NCBI RefSeq assembly: GCF_011602365.1
Contig: NZ_JAAONZ010000027.1
Coordinates: 1-64,000 of the forward strand
Length of the DNA stretch: 64,000 nt
Reading direction: 5' to 3'
Source of the DNA: Pseudomaricurvus hydrocarbonicus
GTDB lineage: Bacteria > Pseudomonadota > Gammaproteobacteria > Pseudomonadales > Cellvibrionaceae
A model generated the notes under the pieces. It saw only the letters and a program-made list of their open reading frames with translations. It did not search any database and was not told the origin of the DNA. Made by a program: the position numbers and the translations under genes. Within the stretch, counting starts at the first letter, position 1. The number at the start of each line of letters is the position of its first letter. Below are positions 17,718 through 26,403 of this stretch, one piece after another.

Positions 17718-18155
17718 ATGAACCCGCCCGTGTCGTCTTCTAACGCTCACTCGCAACTGCCTATCGGCGAGCGCATTCTCGGCTACCTGGGGCTGCTGCC
17801 TTTTGTGTATCTGGCGCTTAACCTGCCTGTGCCTGGCTGGCTGATACCCGTGCGGGGCTTTGTCGCCTACAGTGCGATTATTCTCGCTTTCATGGCAGGT
17901 AGCCTGTGGCGTCACTCGGTCGCCTCGAGTGTGTTTTCAAACCTTGTGGCCATCGCGGCGTTTGCCGCCTTGTTATTACCGCTGCAACCGGCCATCTTAC
18001 TGATACCGCTGGCACTGCTGTACGGATTGCTGTGGTGGTGGGAAGGGCGCCACTGTCGTCGTGATACCCCCGACAGTTACTGGCAGTTACGTTGCCGACT
18101 TACCCTGATGGTGGTTGTGTGCCATCTAATGATGTTTGCGCGAGTAATTTTATGA
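17718..18155 (+). CDS. DUF3429 family inner-membrane protein
   Basis: An uncharacterised membrane protein of about 145 residues with four to five hydrophobic helices. It has the DUF3429 hallmarks LGYLGLLPFVYLAL near the N-terminus and YSAIILAFMAGSLW in the second helix. The start at 17718 is a choice; ATG 17691 is in frame too. The stop overlaps the start of the next gene by ATGA, so the two are translationally coupled. In other marine bacteria, members often sit with DCC-family proteins, SDRs and photolyase genes; that is background knowledge, not shown here. Confidence 0.78.
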   Translation: MNPPVSSSNAHSQLPIGERILGYLGLLPFVYLALNLPVPGWLIPVRGFVAYSAIILAFMAGSLWRHSVASSVFSNLVAIAAFAALLLPLQPAILLIPLALLYGLLWWWEGRHCRRDTPDSYWQLRCRLTLMVVVCHLMMFARVIL

Positions 18156-18553
18156 AGACGTTAACCCTATTTTACGACAGTCGCTGTCCGCTCTGTGCCC
18201 TGGAGATGCAGGCGCTGGCAGCGCGGGATACGCAACAGAAGCTGCAGCTGGTGGATATCTGGCAGCCCGGGTTTGCCGATCGATACCCCGCCATTGATCC
18301 TGCCGCGGCCAATCGCCTGCTGCACGCGCTGGATGAGCGTGGCAATCTGTTGCTGGGGCTTGATGTAACCGCGCGGGCGTGGTCACTGGTGGGCATTACA
18401 CGCTACAACTGGCTGCGCTGGCCCCTCATTAAGCCCGTTGCAGATGTCGGCTACCGCCTGTTTGCCCGTCATCGCTACAGTCTTTCCCGCTTGCTGACGG
18501 GGAAGGCTCGGCTCTGTGATTCGGATCAATGCAAACCCGGTGCAGGTCAATGA
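18152..18553 (+). CDS. DCC family (DUF393) thiol-disulfide oxidoreductase-like protein
   Basis: A 133-residue protein with the family motif FYDSRCPLC (Cys12-x-x-Cys15) right at the N-terminus, as in thioredoxin-like folds. The later segments AWSLVGITRYNWLRWPL and YRLFARHRYSLSRLL fit the DUF393 pattern. The precise redox partner is unknown. The start at 18152 overlaps the upstream stop by ATGA, and its stop overlaps the SDR start by ATGA at 18550-18553. The three genes must be one operon. Confidence 0.87.
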   Translation: MKTLTLFYDSRCPLCALEMQALAARDTQQKLQLVDIWQPGFADRYPAIDPAAANRLLHALDERGNLLLGLDVTARAWSLVGITRYNWLRWPLIKPVADVGYRLFARHRYSLSRLLTGKARLCDSDQCKPGAGQ

Positions 18554-19272
18554 CGCCGCCGGCGGCGCTGGTCATTGGCGCTAACGGCGGTATTGGCCGG
18601 GCGCTGGTTGGTGAGCTGTTGCCGCACTATCAGGTGGTGGCGATCAGTCGCACCGCCATTGATCTTGAACACCCGCGTTTACAGTGTCTGGAGGGGGGCA
18701 GCACCGAGGAGGACATCGAACAGCTGTTGCAACAGCTGGCGCACTTACAGGGCCGGATCACACGTGTGGTGATTTGCATCGGGGTCTTGCACCAATCGGA
18801 ACCTCATCCGATGATGCCGGAAAAGCGTCTGGAAGACGTTAACATTCAGCAGTTGATGCACAGTGCCCATGTCAATACGATCTTGCCGGCGCTGTGGGTG
18901 GCCAAATTGTTGCCCTTGGCCAAAGGATCACAGCCCTGTGTGATGGCCGTGCTCAGTGCCCGCGTCGGCAGTATCGGTGACAACCGCCTGGGAGGCTGGT
19001 ACAGCTACCGTTCCAGCAAGGCAGCTCTCAACATGTTTCTGAAAACCGCCGCCATCGAATATTCACGCCGTGCCAACAACGTCAAGCTGCTGGCCTTTCA
19101 CCCTGGCACCACAGACACTGACCTATCCAAACCCTTCCAAGCCAATGTCCCCCGGGACAAATTGTTCACGCCAGCGTTTGTGGCCCGTCAGCTGATCGGC
19201 ATTATGGATGGGCTGAGCGCGGACGGCGAGCTGAGTTATCTGGATTGGCAGGGACAGCCCATTGTCTGGTAG
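18550..19272 (+). CDS. Short-chain dehydrogenase/reductase, CsgA-like
   Basis: A 240-residue NAD(P)-dependent oxidoreductase. The Rossmann motif GANGGIG is at 10-16, the catalytic serine about 136 (LSARVGS), and the YxxxK pair Tyr153/Lys157. The C-terminal FHPGTTDTDLSKPFQ resembles the C-factor (CsgA) type of SDR. The substrate is unknown. It is the last gene of the coupled DUF3429-DCC-SDR operon; the convergent AraC gene ends 41 bases beyond. Confidence 0.87.
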   Translation: MTPPAALVIGANGGIGRALVGELLPHYQVVAISRTAIDLEHPRLQCLEGGSTEEDIEQLLQQLAHLQGRITRVVICIGVLHQSEPHPMMPEKRLEDVNIQQLMHSAHVNTILPALWVAKLLPLAKGSQPCVMAVLSARVGSIGDNRLGGWYSYRSSKAALNMFLKTAAIEYSRRANNVKLLAFHPGTTDTDLSKPFQANVPRDKLFTPAFVARQLIGIMDGLSADGELSYLDWQGQPIVW

Positions 19273-19313
19273 TCACGCCTGAGCATCATCGATACTTGCC
19301 AGATGGCCCGATG

Positions 19314-20351
19314 TTATTGTGCGCGGGAGGCTTGTTCCCGCCACCGGGCCGGCGCCAATCCGCAATAACTTTTGAACGCCCGGGAAAACGCACTCACATT
19401 TTGGTAGCCCAAAATGTCCGCCAGGTCCGTTAGAGCCATGGTGGAGCTGCGCAGATAGTATTCGGCGACTTCCTGCCTTGTATCCTGTAGCAATTGCCGA
19501 AAACTGAGATCGGATTGTTTCAGCGAACGCTGCAGGTTGCGCGGGTGTTGGCCGAGCAGTTGAGCAATGCTTTCCAGATTACAGATGGAAGTCCCCAGGG
19601 TTTTGCGAATGTGGTGGCTGACTTTGGTGGGGATATCATCGTCGATGTTTAGCTCATCGCGCACCGAATCCAGATACTTTTTCATCATGGCAAAGAGTTC
19701 CGCGTCGGCGGTTGCCAGTGGGTATTGCAAATAGCTTTCCGGAAACGCCAAGCCGTCAAAGTCCTGATTGAAATGCACAGGAGCGCCAAAATGTCGCTCC
19801 AGCACGGCACTGTCTTCCAGCGGCGAGTGGCGAAAAGAGATGTACGCGGCCGATAACTTGTGGCCGCAGAGGCTGACAAAGCCGTTGTACATCAGCGTCA
19901 CCGCCAGGGTGTGCAATTGCACCAGCGAGCCATCATAGCGGATGCGGCTGAGACGCTTTAAAAACACATAGCCCTCGCTGCGTTCCAAATGCCAAAGTGA
20001 TTCCTGACTGTTAAAGCGACTGTACATCAAGCCATTTTTGACCGCGGCTTCGAGCGTCGGGGACAGCTTGATCATTTGCGCGGTGGGCCCAAAGCGCAGC
20101 GGCGGTTGATGTTTTCCCACCATAAAGCCAAACAGCGGGCATTGTCCTTGCTGGGCAACCGACTCTAGAAACCCGGCTACCCGGTGGAAGGCGATCAGTC
20201 CTTTGGGCGCGTGCAACATCTCATCATCAATGCCGAACCTATCCTGTGCCCCGGAAAGGTCGAGCCTCAGCTCGGCCGCGGCCTCCAAAGAACCCAGTAA
20301 GATCTCACTGTTGAGCAACACGGGGTTATTGGGATCGTAAGGATGAATCAT
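19314..20351 (-). CDS. AraC-family regulator with OruR-type N-terminal domain
   Basis: A 345-residue transcription factor. The N-terminal about 200 residues match the arabinose-binding-like/OruR sensor domain (FGFMVGKHQPPLRFGP, VFLKRL, FRHSPLED...FGAPVHFNQDFDGLAFP). The C-terminal AraC HTH pair (about 245-340) includes SICNLESIAQLLGQHPRNLQRSL and LADILGYQNVSAFSRAFK. The start is set at Met 20351; the longer frame reaches into the TonB receptor gene and is not plausible. It is divergent from that receptor gene, with a 122-base gap, and is its likely regulator. Confidence 0.88.
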   Translation of the reverse strand: MIHPYDPNNPVLLNSEILLGSLEAAAELRLDLSGAQDRFGIDDEMLHAPKGLIAFHRVAGFLESVAQQGQCPLFGFMVGKHQPPLRFGPTAQMIKLSPTLEAAVKNGLMYSRFNSQESLWHLERSEGYVFLKRLSRIRYDGSLVQLHTLAVTLMYNGFVSLCGHKLSAAYISFRHSPLEDSAVLERHFGAPVHFNQDFDGLAFPESYLQYPLATADAELFAMMKKYLDSVRDELNIDDDIPTKVSHHIRKTLGTSICNLESIAQLLGQHPRNLQRSLKQSDLSFRQLLQDTRQEVAEYYLRSSTMALTDLADILGYQNVSAFSRAFKSYCGLAPARWREQASRAQ

Positions 20352-20473
20352 GATTTGTCTGCCAAGGCCTTGAGCGTGTCGTAAAGTGGTATGCCTATTG
20401 TCGTAAAATGATACGCGGCTGGCAAGTGCTGCTGCTAGGATGCTGGCCATAACAAATTGAAGGAGAGTCATAC

Positions 20474-22741
20474 ATGAATAACCGGAATTTGACATCAGTG
20501 ATGGCCGCAGGTGTATTGTCGGCAGCAGTGAGTGGTGTGGCCCAGGCTCAACCGGCCACGGAAAGCGCCTATACCATTGAGGAACTCGTCGTCACCGCAC
20601 AGAAGCGCGAGCAGAGCCTGCAGGAAGTGCCGATTGCCCTGTCAGCCTTTGGCAGTGATGCGGTCAAGCAACTGGGCGCGAGTGACTTTACGGGCCTGAC
20701 CTCCGCCACACCGGGCTTCAGTGTTTCCGGTGGTTCCGGTGCCTTCCCTTCACCGTATATTCGTGGCATTGGCTCTAACGTCACCAGTGTCGGCTCGGAT
20801 CCCAGTATTGGCGTGTACATCGACGGCGTTTACGCGGCCCGCAAAGGCGGTGCGCTGTCGGATCTGCTCGACATTGAGCGGGTAGAAGTGCTGAAAGGTC
20901 CTCAGGGTACTCTGTTTGGCCGCAATTCCATCGGCGGGGCGATCAGTATCATTACCGCCAAACCGCAAAATGAGTTGTCGGGTATGCTTGGCGCCGAAGT
21001 CGGAAATTACAACAATCGTGCCGTCAAGGGCATGGTCAATGTGCCGTTGATTGATGAGACACTGCTGTTGCGTGCGTCCGGCTCTGTGCGCAAGCGTGAT
21101 GGTTGGCAGGAAAACACGATGGGTGGCCCCGACGGTGATGATCGTGATCGCGCCAGCGGTCGGGTGAAGCTGGCCTGGTTGCCCAGTGACACGGTGGAAG
21201 TGGAATTTTCCAGCTCCTGGAATCGTACCGATGAAGTGGCTACCTACGCTGAAAGCGTCTTGGCCTCGGCCCCGGTCAGCGATCTGACCCCCATCACCGA
21301 CGATGAAAAAGCCGTAAACGGCAACTTGAATCCCTTTACAGGGATGCCGGACGCGGCCCCTAATGTGCCCATTTTTGAGCGGACCATGCGCTCGCATGCG
21401 CTGAACGTCAACTGGGACATGACCGATGATTTGACCTTCACCTCACTGACGGCTTTCCGTACCTATGAGACGTCGGCCGCGCGCGAGTACGATGGTAGCG
21501 AGTATTTTATCGCCAATAACGAAATCAGTACCGAGACCAACGACACCCTGAGTCAGGAATTCCGGCTCAACGGCATAAGTGACAAGGCGGACTGGTTTGT
21601 CGGTGTGAGCGCCAGCAAAGAAACCGCAGACATGCGCTGGATCATTGGCCTGATGGATTTCCTGGGCGCCAATGGTGGCAATCCGTTCTATGAAGACAGC
21701 TTTGTCACTGCCGAGACCGAGAGCTATGCCATTTACGGTGATTACACCTGGCACGCCACGGACAAACTGAACATTACTCTGGGTGCGCGTTACTCCTACG
21801 ACGACAAATCCATTAACTACGACAACCCGCTGCAGGTCAATGGCGCAGCCGGCCTGGGTGGCTACGGCATCATCATGCCCATTCCAGGCCAGTTCCTGGA
21901 TGCCGATGGCAACCCGAACAACACCCAGCTGAGTGACAATTGGTCCGATTTTTCCCCACGTGTGGTGGTCGACTACTTCGTCGGCGATGATGCGATGGTG
22001 TATGCCAGCCTGACCCGCGGTTACAAATCGGGTGGTTTCAATACCTATCCTTCTGTGGTGCAAGACTTCACCAGTGCCAATTTCCTGATGGTGCTGCCGG
22101 AAGCTCTGGAGTCCGTGGATCCCGAAACCACGGTCAACCTGGAACTGGGGGTCAAATCCAGCTGGATGGATGAGCGCCTGGTGGTCAATGCGTCTGTCTT
22201 CGCCATGGAATACGATGACCTGCAGGTGCAAGTGGTCAATGGTCAGACGGTGCAGCTGGCGAATGCGGGCAAGGCCATCTCTAAAGGGGTTGAGACCGAT
22301 GTTCAGTTTCATGTGACGCCCAATTTGAAGCTGATGCTGAACGCCGCGTGGATGGATGCCGAGTATGATGAGTTTGAACGCGGCGGTATTGATTACGCCG
22401 GCACACCTCTGCGCTTTTCACCCAAGTGGACCGGCAGCTTGGGGGTGGATTACTCCCGGCCGATTGCGGATCTGGGTGAGTTGCGCATGTTTGCGAACTA
22501 CTCATACAAAGACAGTCATCTGCTGAGTGAAACCTATGAGGAAGGCAGCTACAGCCTGCTCAATGCACGGGTTACCTTTTACAGTGAGGGTGGCGCGTGG
22601 GAGGCCAGCCTGTTTGGTAATAACCTGACCGATGAAAGCTATCTCTTCAACTATGTTGAGACTGTCGCCAGCTTTGGTTTTACCAGTGCCAATCGCAATG
22701 AGCCCAGAACCTACGGGGCTGAGTTCACCTACCATTTCTAA
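20474..22741 (+). CDS. TonB-dependent outer-membrane receptor
   Basis: A 755-residue active-transport receptor. It has a signal peptide (1-25), then IEELVVTAQKR, the TonB-box region of the Caulobacter/Cellvibrio type. The plug domain (about 45-150) contains PYIRGIGSN, VGVYIDGVY-like sequence and VLKGPQGTLFGRNSIGGAI. A 22-strand barrel follows, ending in FTYHF. AGGAGAG precedes the start. The substrate is not evident; the downstream peptidase-like and amidohydrolase genes and putP/putA suggest a peptide or proline-containing compound rather than iron. Confidence 0.92.
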   Translation: MNNRNLTSVMAAGVLSAAVSGVAQAQPATESAYTIEELVVTAQKREQSLQEVPIALSAFGSDAVKQLGASDFTGLTSATPGFSVSGGSGAFPSPYIRGIGSNVTSVGSDPSIGVYIDGVYAARKGGALSDLLDIERVEVLKGPQGTLFGRNSIGGAISIITAKPQNELSGMLGAEVGNYNNRAVKGMVNVPLIDETLLLRASGSVRKRDGWQENTMGGPDGDDRDRASGRVKLAWLPSDTVEVEFSSSWNRTDEVATYAESVLASAPVSDLTPITDDEKAVNGNLNPFTGMPDAAPNVPIFERTMRSHALNVNWDMTDDLTFTSLTAFRTYETSAAREYDGSEYFIANNEISTETNDTLSQEFRLNGISDKADWFVGVSASKETADMRWIIGLMDFLGANGGNPFYEDSFVTAETESYAIYGDYTWHATDKLNITLGARYSYDDKSINYDNPLQVNGAAGLGGYGIIMPIPGQFLDADGNPNNTQLSDNWSDFSPRVVVDYFVGDDAMVYASLTRGYKSGGFNTYPSVVQDFTSANFLMVLPEALESVDPETTVNLELGVKSSWMDERLVVNASVFAMEYDDLQVQVVNGQTVQLANAGKAISKGVETDVQFHVTPNLKLMLNAAWMDAEYDEFERGGIDYAGTPLRFSPKWTGSLGVDYSRPIADLGELRMFANYSYKDSHLLSETYEEGSYSLLNARVTFYSEGGAWEASLFGNNLTDESYLFNYVETVASFGFTSANRNEPRTYGAEFTYHF

Positions 22742-22769
22742 GCATTTCACCGCTTAGGTTTTCAACTTT

Positions 22770-22793
22770 CCCCGCCGCCACCTGGTGGCGGGG
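22770..22793 (+). promoter_or_regulatory. Strong intercistronic hairpin after the TonB receptor gene
   Basis: CCCCGCCGCC pairs with GGTGGCGGGG (one G-T pair) across an ACCT loop, 29 bases after the receptor stop and 17 bases before the next start. There is no T-run, so it is more likely an mRNA-stability or expression-stepping element than a terminator. That would allow much more receptor than downstream enzyme. Confidence 0.55.
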
Positions 22794-22809
22794 ATGCTGG
22801 AGCCGACTC

Positions 22810-24129
22810 ATGCGAACTTTCTTTTCTTGTGCTCGATTTCGATCGAGCTTTTTTATTCTATGCACTTTCGTCGCCACTCTCTCTTGCGCGGCAACCCCGC
22901 GTCCTGCTGACCCGCTTGCCCCTATTGCCCGACAGTTTGTCCTGCTGGGGTTGGCCGTGGCCAATAAAGCGCATGACCAGTATTTGTATTTCGGTCCGCA
23001 GGCCTGGCGCAGTGAAGCGCAGGCCGATACCCGCAGTGCCGTCGAATTACAAACGGCGCTAGAGCAATTGCAGCAGAATCTTAACGCAGTGCCGCCGGCG
23101 TCCACACCGCGTTTGGCTCAGCGCCGACAACTGCTGCTCGCGCGTATCGAGGCCTCGGTAACCCGGGCGAAAATGTTGCAAGGGCAGTTTCCGGCGAGTT
23201 TTGATGAAGAAACCCGTCTGTTGTTCGGGGCTGACGTGCCAGCGCGCAGCGAGGCTCATTTTCAGGCATTGATCGCAGAGCTGGAGCAGCTGATTCCCGG
23301 TGAGGGCGCATTGCCTGAGCGCATGGCGCATTTTCGCGATCAGTTTGTGATTCCGGTTGAACGGCTTGAGTCTGTGATGACGCGGGCGATGCAAGAGTGC
23401 AAGCAGCGGACTCAGCAATTTATGCCGCTGCCAGCGGGGGAGTCGGTCACACTCAATCTGACCGAGGATAAACCCTGGGTGGGGTTTACCGAATACCACG
23501 GCGATGGCACCAGTACCGTGCACATCAATCGCAGCGTGCCGGTTCACATTGAGCGTGCGCTGGAGCTGGGTTGTCATGAGGCTTATCCCGGTCACCACAC
23601 CCACGCGGCGGTGATGACCGACGCGCTGGTTCGGCGTGAGCAGTGGCAAGAGTTCACCTTTATTCCGCTGTATGGTCCGCAGGCGATCATCGCCGAAGGC
23701 ATTGCCAGTTATGCGCCTTTCCTGGTGTTTTCCGAGGCGCAACGGCAGGCGTTTGAAAAAGACACGCTGTTGCCTTTAGCGGGGCTGGATGCGTCACAGT
23801 TTGAACTTTACAGCCGCTATCTGGCCATCAAGCACGAGTTGATTTATTCCTGGAATGAAGCGGCAAGACGCCACCTGTACGGGGGCATGTCGAAGTCGGA
23901 GACCATCCAGTGGCTGGTTGACTTTGGGCTGGAAACTGAGGCGACGGCCACTCAGCGGGTGGCCTTTATCGGCGCACTGAGAAGTTACGTGATCAGTTAC
24001 AACTACGGCATGGCTCTGGTGAAGCAGTATGTCGAACGCGAAGGTGGCGATGACATCCATCAACGCTGGGCGGCCTTCAATCACCTGATGACAACGCCGC
24101 TGGTGCCAGCGGAGCTTCAACAGCCTTAG
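22810..24129 (+). CDS. DUF885 family putative zinc metallopeptidase, exported
   Basis: A 439-residue secreted or membrane-anchored protein with an N-terminal hydrophobic signal (about 10-27, ending TLSCA, possibly a lipoprotein site). The DUF885 core carries HEAYPGHHTH (256-265), a gluzincin-like zinc site, and the later IIAEGIASYAPFLVF segment with the third-ligand Glu. It is somewhat shorter than the common 560-600-residue DUF885 proteins, lacking part of the N-terminal helical region. Members are generally thought to be peptidases. GGAG lies upstream. It is in the same direction as, and likely co-transcribed with, the TonB receptor gene. Confidence 0.82.
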   Translation: MRTFFSCARFRSSFFILCTFVATLSCAATPRPADPLAPIARQFVLLGLAVANKAHDQYLYFGPQAWRSEAQADTRSAVELQTALEQLQQNLNAVPPASTPRLAQRRQLLLARIEASVTRAKMLQGQFPASFDEETRLLFGADVPARSEAHFQALIAELEQLIPGEGALPERMAHFRDQFVIPVERLESVMTRAMQECKQRTQQFMPLPAGESVTLNLTEDKPWVGFTEYHGDGTSTVHINRSVPVHIERALELGCHEAYPGHHTHAAVMTDALVRREQWQEFTFIPLYGPQAIIAEGIASYAPFLVFSEAQRQAFEKDTLLPLAGLDASQFELYSRYLAIKHELIYSWNEAARRHLYGGMSKSETIQWLVDFGLETEATATQRVAFIGALRSYVISYNYGMALVKQYVEREGGDDIHQRWAAFNHLMTTPLVPAELQQP

Positions 24130-24305
24130 CGGATTCAGACCATGGTTTGCAGAGCATCCACAGTTGCGGAGCGTTAACACTTGCTGAGCGTCAACAACTT
24201 CAACAACCGTTTATGCATTGACGCGCATGTGGATGAATCAGCGTGGGGTTCATGCCTGTATTTTTCCAACAACAAAATTTCGATGTGATATAGACCGAGG
24301 AGATC

Positions 24306-25946
24306 ATGAATATAAAACAGATTGGGCGCGGATTGATCGCGACACTGGTGTTGCCCACGCTGGTATGGGCGGGCGAGTTTGAGCCCGGCGAGGAAATTAT
24401 CACTCAGGTGGTGGCGATGGGTATCCAGCCACCCACAATCGCGCCGCCGCGGGGGGAAGAGAGCGCAGGTCCTTACCAGCGTCTGGTGATCCAGAACGCC
24501 AACATCATTGATGGTGCCGGCGCGCCGGCGCAGGGACCGGTCACCATCGTCATCGAGAACGACCGCATCGTCGATTTGCGCGGTGGTGGTACCGGTTCCA
24601 TGCCCGTAAGTGACAAGCAGTATGGTGACAATACCCGAGTGATCGATGCGACGGGCAAATATGTGTTGCCGGGTTTTATTGATGCCCATGCGCACCTGGG
24701 GACACCCAGTCACGGTCTTACCGGGGCGCTGACCAGCCCTGAGTATGTCAACAAATTGTGGTTGGCCCATGGTGTCACCACCATTCGTGAGCCGGGAGCC
24801 TTTATGGGCCTGGAGTGGACTCTGAAGCACAAACAGCTCAGCGATGCGGGGAACATTTCCGCCCCGCGCATGAAGGTGCATGCCTTGCTGCCCGAGAATA
24901 TGAGCTCCGCGGACGCGGCGCGCAAATGGGTGCGAGCGGTGCATAAAAAGGGCGCCGATGGCATCAAGTTTTTGGGTGCTGCTCCGGATGTCATTGCCGC
25001 GGCCCTTGATGAAGCGCACAAGCTGAACATGAAAACCATGTTTCATCATTCCCAGGTGACGGTGTCCCGGATGAACGCGCTGGACACTGCCCGACAGGGG
25101 CTTGACAGCATGGAGCACTGGTACGGGCTGCCCGAAGCCATGTTTCGTGATAAGCGCGTGCAGCAATACCCCAGCGATTACAACTACAACGATGAGCAGG
25201 ATCGTTTCGCCGAGGCGGGGCGTTTGTGGACGCAAACCGCCAGTCCAGGCTCGGACGTCTGGCAGGCGACCATTGATGAAATGGTTAATTTGGATTTTAC
25301 CCTGGATCCGACCATGACCATCTACGAAGCCAATCGTGACCTGATGCGGGCACGACAAGCGGAATGGATGGATGACTACGCCATGCCCTACATCAATCGC
25401 GCCTTTCAGCCCAACCCCCACATGCACGGCTCTTTTCATTTTGACTGGACCACCGAAGACGAAGTGGCCTGGAAAGAAAATTACCGCTTGTGGATGCAGT
25501 TCCTCAATGACTACAAAAATGCCGGTGGCCGCGTGACCACGGGTTCCGACTCCGGTTTTATTTATGGCCTCTATGGGTTTGGGTATATCCGTGAACTGGA
25601 ACTGTTGCAGGAAGCGGGTTTCCACCCGCTGGAAGTGATTCAGGCGGCCACGTTAAACGGTGCTGAACTGTTGGGGATTGCCGAGGAAACCGGTTCTATC
25701 CAGATCGGCAAAAAAGCAGATTTGGTGATTGTGAATGAAAACCCGCTGACCAATTTCAAGGTGCTCTACGGCACGGGCCACCTGAAACTCAACCGCGATA
25801 CCCATCAGCTGGAACGCACTCAGGGTATTGTGTACACGATCAAAGATGGCATGGTGTTTGATGCCAAACGGATGCTGCAACAGGTGCGCGACATGGTAGC
25901 AGAGCGCCAGGCGCTTGAAGCGGATATGGCAGTTCGCAAACCATGA
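24306..25946 (+). CDS. Exported amidohydrolase (prolidase/imidazolonepropionase-like)
   Basis: A 546-residue metal-dependent hydrolase of the amidohydrolase superfamily with an N-terminal signal peptide (1-22, ending VWA), so probably periplasmic. Metal motif HAH at 128-130, a candidate bridging lysine in GIKFLG (Lys221), His247/His248, then TTGSDSG (about 410) with the conserved Asp. The C-terminal GKKADLVIVNENPL closes the beta-sandwich typical of the family. Related enzymes cleave Xaa-Pro or other dipeptides. Placement just before putP/putA favours a proline-yielding substrate, an inference only. Its stop overlaps the next start by ATGA. Confidence 0.87.
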   Translation: MNIKQIGRGLIATLVLPTLVWAGEFEPGEEIITQVVAMGIQPPTIAPPRGEESAGPYQRLVIQNANIIDGAGAPAQGPVTIVIENDRIVDLRGGGTGSMPVSDKQYGDNTRVIDATGKYVLPGFIDAHAHLGTPSHGLTGALTSPEYVNKLWLAHGVTTIREPGAFMGLEWTLKHKQLSDAGNISAPRMKVHALLPENMSSADAARKWVRAVHKKGADGIKFLGAAPDVIAAALDEAHKLNMKTMFHHSQVTVSRMNALDTARQGLDSMEHWYGLPEAMFRDKRVQQYPSDYNYNDEQDRFAEAGRLWTQTASPGSDVWQATIDEMVNLDFTLDPTMTIYEANRDLMRARQAEWMDDYAMPYINRAFQPNPHMHGSFHFDWTTEDEVAWKENYRLWMQFLNDYKNAGGRVTTGSDSGFIYGLYGFGYIRELELLQEAGFHPLEVIQAATLNGAELLGIAEETGSIQIGKKADLVIVNENPLTNFKVLYGTGHLKLNRDTHQLERTQGIVYTIKDGMVFDAKRMLQQVRDMVAERQALEADMAVRKP

Positions 25947-26359
25947 TGACTCGTTTGCAATCTTATCTGGTTCTGCAGGTTGTTTACCTACTGGCTGCGA
26001 TTGGTTATAACTTGTGTGGTATCTGGTTGCAGTCGGCTACGGGGCGGGGGTTGTATGAAGGTTCCGCCTACGTCACCAACATCTTGTCTTTGCTGGTGTT
26101 GGTGCCCGTCTTACTGCTGGGTTATGCCCGGCAGTACCGCGGGTATGCCCTAGGCAATACGGCCTTGATGCTGTTGCTGGTCTATGGCGGTGTTCTTCCA
26201 CACCTGATGCGGTACATGGAAGATAGCCTGCTGGGCTACCGGTCCTTCGGGACATGGTCAGCAGCCATTGCTATCAATGGGTTTGGTGTTGTGATTGGAT
26301 TGTTGGGCAGTTATGCCGCTTGGCAGCAGGCGTCCAAAGCCAATACATCGTCAAACTAA
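25943..26359 (+). CDS. Small hypothetical four-helix membrane protein
   Basis: A 138-residue protein with four predicted membrane helices (about 8-30, 43-61, 69-88, 104-127) and no family motif I recognise. It is translationally coupled to the amidohydrolase by a 4-base ATGA overlap and followed 44 bases later by putP. The context suggests an accessory role in the same uptake or breakdown process; no function can be assigned. Confidence 0.75.
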   Translation: MMTRLQSYLVLQVVYLLAAIGYNLCGIWLQSATGRGLYEGSAYVTNILSLLVLVPVLLLGYARQYRGYALGNTALMLLLVYGGVLPHLMRYMEDSLLGYRSFGTWSAAIAINGFGVVIGLLGSYAAWQQASKANTSSN

Positions 26360-26403
26360 AAGCGTCTTTAAAGTAAATACACTCGTAAATCAGGTCAGTC
26401 CCT

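Noticed and set aside
5806-24300. Octamer TATAGACC near 5810, 16481 and 24290, thought of as a shared regulatory site
   Set aside because: Three hits to an 8-mer in 64 kb are close to chance, and the surrounding bases do not agree.
24174-25625. 483-codon antisense ORF over the amidohydrolase gene
   Set aside because: It mirrors a well-supported gene in GC-rich codon-biased DNA, has no family motif and no ribosome site. The same holds for the long antisense frames at 29460-30761, 49508-50632 and 21443-22312.
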